From positions 1-64,000 of IMG/VR virus record IMGVR_UViG_3300034062_003305: 64,000 nt of DNA. The stretch is one strand, 5' to 3'. The position numbers and the translations under genes were made by a program. Origin of the DNA: a virus. Of this stretch, positions 1 to 12,400 are shown in pieces; positions within the stretch are counted from its first letter, which is position 1; every line of letters begins with the position of its first letter. The notes beneath the pieces were generated by a model that saw only the letters and a list, made by a program, of their open reading frames with translations, had not been told where the DNA came from and searched no databases.

Positions 1-2429
<2,429 letters not shown>

Positions 2430-2453
2430 AACTAGAGGAATAAGGAGGTATAC

Positions 2454-3155
2454 ATGTCAGTATTAGATTTTCCTAGTAGTCCAACTCTTAATCAAGAGTA
2501 TACAAACGGTATTCAAACATATCGCTGGAATGGATCTTCTTGGCGTCTAGTTCGTACTAGCGCTGTAGGACCAACAGGACCAACAGGAGCACCTGGTCTT
2601 GATTCAACTGCTATTGGTGCTACTGGTCCAACTGGGCCAATAGGTGTAACAGGACCAACTGGTCCTGAAGGTGCACCTAGTACTGTAACTGGCCCAACTG
2701 GTGCTACGGGTGCTACTGGAGCATTTGCGTTTACTGCTTGGCAAAACTACACACCTAATTTAACTGGTAGCGTTACAAATCCTGTAATTGGAAATGGAAC
2801 CGTAAGCGGAAGATATGTAACGTTGGGAGCCACTGTAATTGGAGAAATTAGAGTTATTGCTGGAACTGTAGGTTTTAATAGAGGTTCTGGTATATACACG
2901 GTAAGCTTACCGACAGCTGGAATATACGAAAATTATCAACCAGTTGGTCAAGTTGTTATGCGCGATGAAGGTCCAGGTATTACTTATTTTGGAACTGCAA
3001 TTTTTAATAATAATATTAATAACAGATTAGAACTCTACATTCACTCTCAAAGTGCTACTTTCGATGAAGGCGTTGCAATTACTGAAAGTTCACCGTTTTT
3101 GTTTAGCGCTAACGATAAAATTCTTATTCATTTTCAGTACGAGTCGGCAGTATAG
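2454..3155 (+). CDS. Short collagen-like tail fibre protein
   Basis: A 233-residue protein whose ATG follows a strong ribosome site (aaggaggtatac). Residues 1-38 form a compact module ([16 protein letters not shown], then [10 protein letters not shown]) that also opens the proteins starting at 3170 and 6202, so it is probably a shared virion-attachment domain. Residues 40-95 are Gly-X-Y collagen-like triplets. The C-terminal 140 residues (from [10 protein letters not shown]) form a beta-rich tip resembling the end of the preceding protein: both carry YTP...G, then a G.Y.V.LP segment. The overall plan is anchor, short triple-helical stalk, receptor-binding head. Trimerisation and receptor binding are inferences from collagen-like phage fibres in general. 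Confidence 0.85.
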   Translation: MSVLDFPSSPTLNQEYTNGIQTYRWNGSSWRLVRTSAVGPTGPTGAPGLDSTAIGATGPTGPIGVTGPTGPEGAPSTVTGPTGATGATGAFAFTAWQNYTPNLTGSVTNPVIGNGTVSGRYVTLGATVIGEIRVIAGTVGFNRGSGIYTVSLPTAGIYENYQPVGQVVMRDEGPGITYFGTAIFNNNINNRLELYIHSQSATFDEGVAITESSPFLFSANDKILIHFQYESAV

Positions 3156-3169
3156 GAAAGGTGAGTTAA

Positions 3170-5056
3170 ATGGCAGCTATAGATTTTCCTAATTCACCTC
3201 AAGTAAACGACACGTTTACTTCTGGCTCTCAAACTTGGATTTGGACTGGTACTTCTTGGAATTTAGTAATTTCACCAGTTATAGGTCCTACAGGTGCCAC
3301 GGGCGCTACTGGTGCAGCAAGTAACGTAACAGGTCCAACTGGTGCACAAGGTATTTTTTCAACTGTAGCTGCAACTCCACCAGCTTCACCAGATCTAGGA
3401 GATTCTTGGTTTAATTCAGAAACTGGTCAAATTTTTGTTTATTACGATGATTATTGGGTTGAGTCGGCATCTTCAAATATAGGACCAGCTGGACCAACGG
3501 GACCAACTGGTGCACAAGGAGAAGCCTCTACAGTTTTAGGTCCTACAGGAAATACAGGACCAACAGGAGCAACTGGTCCTCAAGGCAATACTGGCCCAAC
3601 TGGGGCTTCAGTTACTGGTGCAACGGGAGCTACTGGAGCGCAAGGACCAACTGGTGTAAGAGGTTTTAAAGGTGATACTGGGGATAGAGGACCCACAGGT
3701 CCTGTAGGTCCAGTAGGACCGACTGGATCTCAAGGTGCGGTTGGAGATACAGGTCCTATAGGTTTACAAGGTTCTTCTGGTCCTACAGGACCAACAGGTC
3801 CTAGAGGTTTCGTTGGTCCTACTGGTGCACCAGGCTCTACTGGTGCTACTGGCCCAGCTATTACAGGTCCAACTGGCGCAACTGGTTCACAAGGACCAGC
3901 AGGTGGTCCAACAGGTCCAACAGGTGCTACTGGTGCACAAGGAATTACTGGTCCACAAGGAGATGTAGGTCTTCGTGGTGCTACTGGACCTACAGGTCAA
4001 CAAGGTGCTGCATCTACCGTTCCTGGTCCGCAGGGGCCCACAGGTCCTCAAGGTATTCAAGGTGTTACAGGTCCCGCTTCAACTGTTGCAGGTCCTCAAG
4101 GTCCTCAAGGTCCTCAAGGAATTACTGGACCTATAGGTCCAACTGGAGCTAATTACACAAACACAACTTCATCAACTTCTCGTTTGATGAGTACTGGAAA
4201 TATTCTTTTCACAGTTAACGCTGTAAATGCATACATTGTTGGAAACAGAGTTCGCATATTTAACTCTACAGCTCCAACAATTTTTCTTGAAGGTGTAATT
4301 ATTACTATTACAGGAAATGATGTAACTGTAAATATTGATCTTGTAAATGGTAGTGGAACATATAACACATGGCGTTTCTCTCTTGCAGGTGAAAAAGGTC
4401 AAAGAGGAGATACAGGTCCTCAAGGTACTTCAATAACATTTAGAGGATCATCTGCAACTGTAGGACTACTACCTACAGCTGGAAACTTAGTTAATGATGC
4501 TCGTATTGTTGATTCTGATGGCGATCTTTATGTGTGGGGAGGATCATCTTGGACAAGTGTAGGACAGATTGTTGGCCCTCAAGGTCCGAGAGGCGATACT
4601 GGGCCACAAGGTAACTCTATTGTCGGTCCTGCAGGTCCAACTGGAGCTGATTCATCTGTCCCAGGTCCTCAGGGTCCTCAAGGTTTACAAGGTCCTACTG
4701 GTTCAACTGGAGACACTGGCCCTACAGGTCCAGCATTTTTTAACTTAACTGGTACTCAATATCTAGCTTCTACCACTTTAGGTTCTTCAGATAGAGCTAC
4801 TTTAGTAAGAATGAATAGTTCTAGTTTAATGACTTTAACGGTGCCTTTGGATGGAAGTGGTGGATATACTTTTGAAACTGGTACTCAAATAGTTGTTGTA
4901 CAGCTAGGAGTAGGTCAAGTTAATATAGTTCCAGCAGCAGGAGTTTCTATTGTAAGTGAAGGATCTAGATTTACAACTAAAGCTAGATATGCACCTGCAT
5001 CACTAATTAAGCTAGGAACTAATCAATGGCTTTTAACTGGAAATTTAACGGTGTAA
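3170..5056 (+). CDS. Long collagen-like tail fibre protein
   Basis: A 628-residue protein that starts with the shared anchor module ([16 protein letters not shown], then [10 protein letters not shown]). Collagen-like triplets fill most of the remainder, interrupted by a WFNS..G...YYDDYWVE module (about residues 65-100), a unique beta-rich insert (about residues 325-405) and a [10 protein letters not shown] module (about residues 420-465). The last 110 residues (from [10 protein letters not shown]) form a globular end domain. Its features (G.Q..VVQ.G.GQV.I.P..GV, K.RY..A.L.K..TN.W.L.G.L) recur at the C-terminus of the protein ending at 20592, so the two probably share a tip fold. Upstream spacing is 14 bases with an AAAGGTGA ribosome site. 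Function as a fibre is inferred from architecture and position. Confidence 0.85.
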   Translation: MAAIDFPNSPQVNDTFTSGSQTWIWTGTSWNLVISPVIGPTGATGATGAASNVTGPTGAQGIFSTVAATPPASPDLGDSWFNSETGQIFVYYDDYWVESASSNIGPAGPTGPTGAQGEASTVLGPTGNTGPTGATGPQGNTGPTGASVTGATGATGAQGPTGVRGFKGDTGDRGPTGPVGPVGPTGSQGAVGDTGPIGLQGSSGPTGPTGPRGFVGPTGAPGSTGATGPAITGPTGATGSQGPAGGPTGPTGATGAQGITGPQGDVGLRGATGPTGQQGAASTVPGPQGPTGPQGIQGVTGPASTVAGPQGPQGPQGITGPIGPTGANYTNTTSSTSRLMSTGNILFTVNAVNAYIVGNRVRIFNSTAPTIFLEGVIITITGNDVTVNIDLVNGSGTYNTWRFSLAGEKGQRGDTGPQGTSITFRGSSATVGLLPTAGNLVNDARIVDSDGDLYVWGGSSWTSVGQIVGPQGPRGDTGPQGNSIVGPAGPTGADSSVPGPQGPQGLQGPTGSTGDTGPTGPAFFNLTGTQYLASTTLGSSDRATLVRMNSSSLMTLTVPLDGSGGYTFETGTQIVVVQLGVGQVNIVPAAGVSIVSEGSRFTTKARYAPASLIKLGTNQWLLTGNLTV

Positions 5057-5057
5057 T

Positions 5058-5975
5058 GTGCTTATTTCCCTTCATTCAATTAGTGCTACTCTCTTTTTCC
5101 CTTTTACTCCAGCAGGGTGGCAGCAAGTAGAGTTAACTTCTTTTGGTTTAACTAACATAAATGCAATTCATTACACAGCTTCAGAAAATTTATATTTAGC
5201 TGCTGGAAACTCTGGAAAACTTGCTACATCTTTAGACACCCAAAATTGGACTCAAAGAGAAACTAATTTTAATGAAAGCAGTATATACGCTATTGCTTAT
5301 GGGAACAATCAATATATAATTGGTGGAAGCTCTGGAAAATTAGCAACTTCTCCAGATGGAGTAAATTGGACACAAAGATCTTCTGGTTTTGGAGCAACAC
5401 CTATTCTTGCAATTACATATTCTCCTAGTGCATCTTTATGGGTAGCTGCAGGAGGATCTGGAAAGTTAGCTACATCTGTAGATGGTATTAATTGGATTTT
5501 AAGGGCTTCCTCTTTTGGGACAAGTTTTATAAATGGACTTGCCGCATCAAATAGCTTAATTACAGCGGTAGGTTATGATGGAAAACTTGCAACATCTAGT
5601 AATGGAACTACATGGACTCAAAGAACTTCTAGCTTTGGAACTAGCAGTATTTTTGCTATAACATCTTCTGAAAATGGACTCTTTTTTGCTGGTGGAGAAG
5701 TTGGAAAGTTTGCAACGTCTAGTAATGGAATTACATGGACTCAAACATTTCCCACAAGTAGTTTTGGATCATCTACAGTTAGAGCTGTTTCAGTTTCTGC
5801 AGATGGTACATATATAGCTGGTGGAGCTAGTGGTAAAGTAGCTACCTCATCTGACGGAGTTTCGTGGATTCAAAGAAATAGCCAGTTTGGAACTTCTATT
5901 ATTAATGGTGTCTTTATTGACAATAACAATGCCCTAGCTGTAGGCGCATCTGGAAAAATTAGTTACTCGGCGTAA
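5058..5975 (+). CDS. Beta-propeller (Ycf48/BNR-like) virion-associated protein
   Basis: A 305-residue protein with a GTG start directly after the previous stop (TAATGTG), implying translational coupling. Six full repeats of about 40 residues carry the signature SGKLATS.DG..WTQR.S.FG. An initial half-repeat (GWQQVELTSFG) and a terminal half-repeat (SGKISYSA) would complete a seventh blade, the usual 'velcro' closure of seven-bladed propellers. The pattern resembles the Ycf48/photosynthesis-stability-factor and BNR sialidase-like families, but no catalytic Asp box array typical of sialidases is evident, so binding is likelier than hydrolysis. Placed between two collagen-like fibre genes, it may be a receptor-binding or glycan-binding head. 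The first 18 residues are hydrophobic, but a signal peptide would be odd for a virion protein. Confidence 0.7.
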   Translation: MLISLHSISATLFFPFTPAGWQQVELTSFGLTNINAIHYTASENLYLAAGNSGKLATSLDTQNWTQRETNFNESSIYAIAYGNNQYIIGGSSGKLATSPDGVNWTQRSSGFGATPILAITYSPSASLWVAAGGSGKLATSVDGINWILRASSFGTSFINGLAASNSLITAVGYDGKLATSSNGTTWTQRTSSFGTSSIFAITSSENGLFFAGGEVGKFATSSNGITWTQTFPTSSFGSSTVRAVSVSADGTYIAGGASGKVATSSDGVSWIQRNSQFGTSIINGVFIDNNNALAVGASGKISYSA

Positions 5976-5989
5976 AGGAGAGATAGATA

Positions 5990-6160
5990 ATGTTTTCTTA
6001 TACAATTATTGCTGAAAATGGACCTTTAGTTCAAATTTTTTACAGTGACAACGTAATTGATGAAAGTGGCCCTTGGGAATCTTTAGAGTCAGCAACAAAC
6101 TGGGCTTCAGCTTATGTAAATAAGCTTAACTCTGGAGCTGTAGAACCACAACTAGATTAA
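5990..6160 (+). CDS. Small hypothetical protein in fibre operon
   Basis: A 56-residue reading frame, ATG at 5990 to TAA at 6160, beginning MFSYTIIAENGPLVQIFYSD and ending VEPQLD. It has a good ribosome site (aaaggag, 10 bases upstream) and lies between two fibre genes on the same strand. It is acidic and contains two Trp residues (GPWESLESATNW). No family is recognised. It could be a small chaperone or fibre-joint protein, given its position. Confidence 0.6.
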   Translation: MFSYTIIAENGPLVQIFYSDNVIDESGPWESLESATNWASAYVNKLNSGAVEPQLD

Positions 6161-6201
6161 TAATTATAGAAGTACAATAGGAAAAGAAAGGACGGACCTA
6201 A

Positions 6202-6852
6202 GTGGCAGCAATTGATTTTCCCACACCAGCAGTCGTAGGTGAAGAGTATACGGCTAACGGTCAAACCTGGGTCTGGACTGGAGTTTATTGGGAAGCTCTT
6301 CGTGTCACACCTACTGGCCCTACTGGACCGCAAGGTATTCAAGGCCCTACTGGAGCAACTGGAGCTCAAGGTGCAACAGGTGCACAAGGTATTCAAGGCC
6401 CTACTGGACCAGTTTCAGATGTAGCTGGCCCAACAGGACCTCAAGGTGTACAAGGTGTAATAGGTCTTACTGGACCACAAGGAATACAAGGCGATCCAGG
6501 TGATACTGGCCCTACAGGACCTACTGGTGCAGATTCAAGTGTTCCGGGTCCACAAGGACCTACAGGCCCTCGCGGTCAAACAGGAGCTTCTGGACCAACA
6601 GGAGCACAGTCTGAAGTTCCAGGCCCAACTGGACCAACAGGTCCTGTAGGTAAATTTCAAGCAAGCCCTCAACAGCCAAGCTTACTTACAGCAGTTAATG
6701 GAGATGTTTGGTTTGATACTCAAACTGCAAAAACTTATGTTTTTTTCGAAGGTGTTTTTGTTGAAACTTCTAGCGGATCTCAAGGTGTCACTGGCCCTAC
6801 AGGTGGAGCTGGTTCATATAAAATAACTACATCTTGGTGGCTTGGTGTATAA
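6202..6852 (+). CDS. Collagen-like tail fibre protein (short)
   Basis: A 216-residue protein with a GTG start preceded by aaaggac. It opens with the shared anchor module ([17 protein letters not shown], then [10 protein letters not shown]), followed by about 115 residues of Gly-X-Y triplets. [21 protein letters not shown] module (about residues 155-190) follows, and a very short collagen-like tail ends in TSWWLGV. Unlike its neighbours it lacks a large globular C-terminal head, so it may be a stalk or spacer, or its tip may be supplied by another protein. Several alternative-frame readings here are shadows of the repeat. Confidence 0.8.
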   Translation: MAAIDFPTPAVVGEEYTANGQTWVWTGVYWEALRVTPTGPTGPQGIQGPTGATGAQGATGAQGIQGPTGPVSDVAGPTGPQGVQGVIGLTGPQGIQGDPGDTGPTGPTGADSSVPGPQGPTGPRGQTGASGPTGAQSEVPGPTGPTGPVGKFQASPQQPSLLTAVNGDVWFDTQTAKTYVFFEGVFVETSSGSQGVTGPTGGAGSYKITTSWWLGV

Positions 6853-6921
6853 TTTAGAAAAGTTACTAAGCGTTTTTATAAAAACTATGACTCACTACGT
6901 TTTTGAAAGAGGTACTCGCTA

Positions 6922-9396
6922 ATGCCAGGTTTTCTAGGTGGTAGCTCTGGAGGTAGCTCAACTGGCGGAGAAATTAATTTTCCAAAAGAGTTTATTGACC
7001 CAGTAACTAAACTTCGTGTATCTGAGCCTGAAAACCTCATTGATACCGACTTTGAGTATGGTCTACAGCCTACTAAGTGGGAAACAGTAGAGCTTATTAA
7101 TAACACCCCATCGTTCTTTTCTAAGAGCGGTGATACCACTATTCCAAATATTTCCTCTATGACAACTATTACAGGTTCTAGAGAGGTTACCGTTAGAACA
7201 TCTTTGGACCACGGGCTTGCGGTTGGAACTCCTATAAATGTTAGCGGTTCAAAGGCTATTACCGCCGATGGTTCATATATCATCAACTCAATTCCTAATA
7301 CTAGAGCTTTTACATATTTAGCTAGAGAAACTCAGCCTCAAACTCAAAACATTGAAGATCTTTATACAGCAATTATTACTGGTGAATTTTTTCAAGGCTC
7401 TCAAATTAAAATATCTGACGCTCGTGGTGTAGAAACAGATAATCAAGCTATATCAACATTGACTGTCCAAACAGATAGTCCTCATGGTTTTGGGCCCAAT
7501 ACTCCTCTTTATTTTCTAAATCTTAACTCTACAATTACACAGGAATTTGATTCAACGAATACTGAAGCAAAATCTTTTGATGCTTCTAATAACGTTACTG
7601 CTCGTACATTTGATGGATCTAATACATCTTCAAGAGTGGTTCAAAATTTTAATAACACATATACAAGTAGTCCTATAACTGTTGCTAGTTCTGTAAGCGG
7701 TGTGGATACAGTAAATAATACAATTACAGTAAGTCATACTACGGAAAACTTTAATGGTAGAAAAATAGGACAGCCTTTAACATATGCAGTAACCGCTGGT
7801 GACGGATATTTTTTAACTAACCCTAGAGGCATTGTCTTTTTAAAAAGCGATACTCAACTAGGAACATCAAGCTCTACTTTTCAAGTCAGTGCCACACCTA
7901 ATGGTGCATTTATACCTATTACTTCTAATATTTCAGGAACCTTTCAATTAGCTGATCTTGTAGCAAATTTTGCTGGTAACAACTTAGATACTATAAATCA
8001 AACAAGTATAAATCTTATAAAAGGTACAGAATTTGAGTTTGACGGAGATAATTCTGCAGGATCAACTTTTACAGTTCAACTTATTTCTGGCTTAGGAAAT
8101 ATTCAGATGACTCAGAACACAAACTGGGCAGCTGGTCAAATGGTTTTATATACTTCAACTGGCTCAGCAGCATCTGGTTTAACTAACAATACAACTTATT
8201 GGGTAGTTGCCTTAAACGCTCAAACTAATATTATTAACATATCTGATTCTCCAGGCGGAGGTGTTCTTTCAGCAATTTCTGGAGGATCTGGAACTCAAAC
8301 ATTTCAAGCAATTAGCGTTTCTTTAGACAGAGATGTTATTGCAATTCCAGGACACAATTTTGAAGAAGCCGATATGGTTAGATATGAATATCCAGTAGAT
8401 GGAAAATTTGGTGTTACTGGAACCGGGTCTACAAATGATTATTTCTTTGTAGAAAGAGTTTATGACTCTACTCATATATCTTTAGGTAGAACAAGAGGTT
8501 TCTTACTTGACGGAACAACAGAAGCTAGAGCTGCTGCAAGCGCACAAGCAATTAAAACTATAAATCCATCTGCCGCAGACGGTGCTTACTGGATTAAGCC
8601 AGCTGGAACTTCTACAGCATATTTAACATACTGCAATTTCTCTTTGGAGAGTGGTGGATGGACACAAATTATGAAACTTTCCACAACCACACTTCAAACA
8701 AACTCAATTACTTCTGGTTTAGCCCCTCAAAGTGGTGCTGGATTTACTTTTGGCCCTCACTGGAACGGCTGGGCGTGGAATAATGATACAGATTTTACTA
8801 CCTTGTTCCCGTTAGTAAATAACTCTAATTTTACTGATATAGATTCTTTTAGTCCATTATTCTACAAACTTCCATTTAATGATGTTATGGTTGTATCTGT
8901 AAATGCAACAGCTAACAGGCTTGGATGGCGCCACAACTCTACTATTCCAAGTATGCGTACAGTCACTGGAGCTACAAATCTATCTACATTAGGTGACCAA
9001 TGGTTATTCCCATCAGTGGCTACATCCGAGTATGCATGGAATAGAAGACTTCAAGTAGTTGCCTCAGTTAATACTGCAACTTTAGTTACTGGAACTCCTC
9101 GATTTGGATTTAAAGTAGTAACAGATTATTCAAATACTTATGCTGCAGGAACTTTAAATACTTACGTTACTGGCGGTTACAGCAACGTTTCTTCAGAAAA
9201 TAGAACTGGTTATGGAATGGCTATGCTAGGTGTTGGTGGAACCAATACTACTGCAACCTCAGCTTTTGGTGGAGGAATTGGATTTGTATATAGCGGAAAC
9301 TTAACTTTTAGAGGTCATGGCGTGTTTAACAACACCTCTACTTCTGGCGGTACAAGCAATAGAACTTTCACTGGTCTAGCGGTTTTCGTTAGATAG
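6922..9396 (+). CDS. Tail/adhesin structural protein with C-terminal fibrinogen-like domain
   Basis: An 824-residue protein. The Gly/Ser-rich start is followed by a segment (PENLIDTDFEYGLQPTKWE) that resembles, from memory, the N-terminal region of structural proteins in T4-like marine cyanophages. Residues about 90-135 contain one copy of the widespread repeat module (TSLDHGL..GT.I.VSG, then IPNTRAFTYLA). The middle is Thr/Ser/Asn-rich beta sequence. From about residue 548 a fibrinogen-related domain can be seen: DGAYWIKPAG, then a YCNF Cys, then SGGWTQIMKL, and a later WNGWAWNNDTDF segment. Fibrinogen-like domains typically bind sugars or acetylated groups in ligand recognition. It precedes the giant 2896-residue protein, with which it shares a GGSGT.T.Q...V.L..D.I motif. 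Confidence 0.75.
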   Translation: MPGFLGGSSGGSSTGGEINFPKEFIDPVTKLRVSEPENLIDTDFEYGLQPTKWETVELINNTPSFFSKSGDTTIPNISSMTTITGSREVTVRTSLDHGLAVGTPINVSGSKAITADGSYIINSIPNTRAFTYLARETQPQTQNIEDLYTAIITGEFFQGSQIKISDARGVETDNQAISTLTVQTDSPHGFGPNTPLYFLNLNSTITQEFDSTNTEAKSFDASNNVTARTFDGSNTSSRVVQNFNNTYTSSPITVASSVSGVDTVNNTITVSHTTENFNGRKIGQPLTYAVTAGDGYFLTNPRGIVFLKSDTQLGTSSSTFQVSATPNGAFIPITSNISGTFQLADLVANFAGNNLDTINQTSINLIKGTEFEFDGDNSAGSTFTVQLISGLGNIQMTQNTNWAAGQMVLYTSTGSAASGLTNNTTYWVVALNAQTNIINISDSPGGGVLSAISGGSGTQTFQAISVSLDRDVIAIPGHNFEEADMVRYEYPVDGKFGVTGTGSTNDYFFVERVYDSTHISLGRTRGFLLDGTTEARAAASAQAIKTINPSAADGAYWIKPAGTSTAYLTYCNFSLESGGWTQIMKLSTTTLQTNSITSGLAPQSGAGFTFGPHWNGWAWNNDTDFTTLFPLVNNSNFTDIDSFSPLFYKLPFNDVMVVSVNATANRLGWRHNSTIPSMRTVTGATNLSTLGDQWLFPSVATSEYAWNRRLQVVASVNTATLVTGTPRFGFKVVTDYSNTYAAGTLNTYVTGGYSNVSSENRTGYGMAMLGVGGTNTTATSAFGGGIGFVYSGNLTFRGHGVFNNTSTSGGTSNRTFTGLAVFVR

Positions 9397-9430
9397 TAAA
9401 ATTAGATTACTAAAAAGGAGTAGAAACTAG

Positions 9431-12400
9431 ATGCCAATTAATATAACCGCCGTAGGTGGCTCTGGTACCCATACCCTTCAAAAGGTAAATGTAAACCTTG
9501 AAGAAGATTACATTTATTTTGCTAGAAGAGACTCTATTACAGCTTTTCCATCAAATATAACAGACGATAGCGCTTGGGTCTATAGAGATGGATCTGCAGA
9601 TATATCAGGTTTAACTACAAACACTGTTTATTATACTAACACTGACGCATACACAATTGGATTTGCTTCTACTCAAGGTGGATCAAATATAGATCTTACA
9701 GAGTACACTGTCGGTTCTGTAACTCTTAACTATCCAAATGTTTTTGACAATTCATTTAATATTTCTTCTGTTAAGTACGACAATCAGCAAGCAGTAAGGT
9801 ATTTAACAGACTCTACACCTATTACAGGTCTAACTTCTGGATCAGTTTATTATGTAAAAAATCAGTTGACAGGTCTTGGCGGCAGCGCACTTTATGAATT
9901 TACTACTTTTGATTTTACTTCTGCAGGTGTGACTGGACGATTTGGTCCAACTATAGAACAGCTTAGAACATCTTATAGCTCTGCTGCTTGGAGAAACACA
10001 TACCTTTCACAGGGTTCATTCCAAGGCTATCAAGATTGGATAGTTCCAGAAGATGGTGTTTATGAGTTTAACGTAAAAGGCGCTCCAGGTCGCCAAGGTC
10101 GTGCTCTTGGTGGCGGTGGCTCAATTATTCGAGGTCGTGTTCGTTTAATTAAAGGCGAAACAATTACTATTGTAGTTGGACAAAGAGGAGAGCTTCCTGC
10201 ATCTGGAAACACTTGGCCAGGATCTTCTGGTGCATCATGGGTTGTCCGTAAAAGTGGAAACATTCCTTTATTTGTAGCTGGTGGAGGTTCTTCATCTGGC
10301 AACACAACATCAGGACTAAATGCTGTAACTACTTCAAATGGTGGAACCTCAAGCACAGGTCAGCTTGGTGGAACAAACGGTAACGGTGGCCCATCTAATG
10401 CAATTGGTGGTGCTGGTGGAGGTTTCTTATCAAATGGTGGAAACGGTACTCAAGTAACTGGACCACATGCAGGAGGCGGCGGTATTGGTTTCCCATCTGG
10501 TCTAGCTGGTGGTCTTAGAAGTCAAGACAGTACTGCTTCTGGTAATGGTGGTTTTGGTGGCGGCGGTGGAGGTAATAACTCTACTGGTTCTTCTGGCGGT
10601 GCTGGAGGTTATTCAGGCGGAGCTGCTAATACTAACACTGCTAATACTGTAGGTGGCGGTGGTGGTTCATTTATATTTGCTACTGCTACAAATATTGGTA
10701 CATCAAATGGTTTATATAACGGATCTGCAACTATTCTCGGGCAAAGTATTTCAAACTTAGCTCAATTTAATACTGGAGATGTTGAAGGTTCAGTTTCTGT
10801 AACTTTAGTAGAGCGTTCAGTATTCGGTTTTAAAATCTATGCAACACCTTCAAACGCAGAATCAGATACAGATCCAATTGCAATCGCTCCAGCTGGTTCT
10901 CAATACCATGCATTAGTACCTTTAAGAGTAGATTTCGAGCTTAATAAAGTAAACACTCTAACCCCTCATGGACTTCTTGAAGGAGAAGCTGTTCAATACT
11001 TCTTTACTGGAACAGCGCTAGGCGGCTTAAATAATACAGATGTTTATTATGTAGATCGTATTGATGACTACAGTTACAAACTAAGTTTAACTCCAGATCC
11101 TAATTTTACTGAAATAAATTTAACTACTGAAGCTAATGCTACAAATCAAGGTTTAAGTAGAGTTATTGTAAATACTGCAACAAATGTTATTACAATTAAT
11201 AACCACGGTTTTCTTGTAGATCAGCCAGTAAGATATTCTTCTGGTTCTGGAAACACCATTACTCCACTACAAAACAACTCTACTTACTATATTAAAGAAG
11301 TATTAGATGCAAATAGATTTACACTTTCTCAATCTCTGCAAGGACCTGTAATAGATTTTACTTCTGTAGGAACTGGAACTAACCACAGCTTTATTCTTAC
11401 AGTTGTTAATGATCTTGAAGACTCTTTATATATTCCTACACATGGATATGTGTCAGGTCAAACAGTTAGATATCAAAAATCAAGAGATTTTGTAATAACA
11501 ACAATTTCTTCTTCTACAACTACTAGAATTATAAACACATCCGAGCCGCACGGAATTCAAGTAGGATCAAGAGTAACTTTAGACGGCTTTGCTCGTCCTA
11601 ACGCAACTGCAGTTACTCCTATTACTATTACAAGAACTGCCAGCTCTGGTCAAACTAGATCTTTAACTCTTGCAAGTAATCACAGTTATTCAGCTGGTAT
11701 GTATGTTCAGATTTCAGGATTTACTGGAACTAATGCAACTAGATTTAATGGAATTTATATTCTTACTGTAGCTAGCGGAAACACTCTTTCTTATACTGCA
11801 GAAGAAAGCGTATCTATCACTGATGGAGCAGTTACTGGAAACTTTACTATTGTTCGTCGTCCTGATCTAGAAATGCTTGAGCATACAAGAATACTTAATG
11901 TTAGATCTATTGCTTCTTCTGGAACAACCAGAACTATTATTACAAACGAACCACACTACTACTCAACAGGTCAGTTTGTTTGGATTCAAGGAATTTCTGG
12001 AAACGTATCTGGCATTCAAGATGACATTGGTGAGTACTTTAATGGAGTATTTGCTATTAGCGCTACAAGTGGAACAAACCAGTTCTCATATGTAGCTTCT
12101 CATGAAGGAACTCCTTCAAATCTACAGCCAAGCATTACCTTTACAACTATTCCTGTGGGAACTCTTGGGGTTAATGCTTCAGGAACTGTTTATAGAGAAC
12201 AAATTGTTACTTCAGTAAGCTCTACACAGCTTCAATACTCAATGCCGTCATCAAGCTTAACTTTTGGCCCAGAAACAGCTATTGGCCGTGTTTCAAAGAT
12301 TGGCGTAAGAATAAATAACAGAAATCTTGGTGTTAGCAGGTTTGGAGAAACTTCTAATATTGCATCAATTACCACAGATGTTAATCATGATTTAGCTGTA

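Noticed and set aside
5058-5975. Propeller as an active sialidase
   Set aside because: The repeats lack the full Asp-box and the catalytic Arg triad expected of sialidases.
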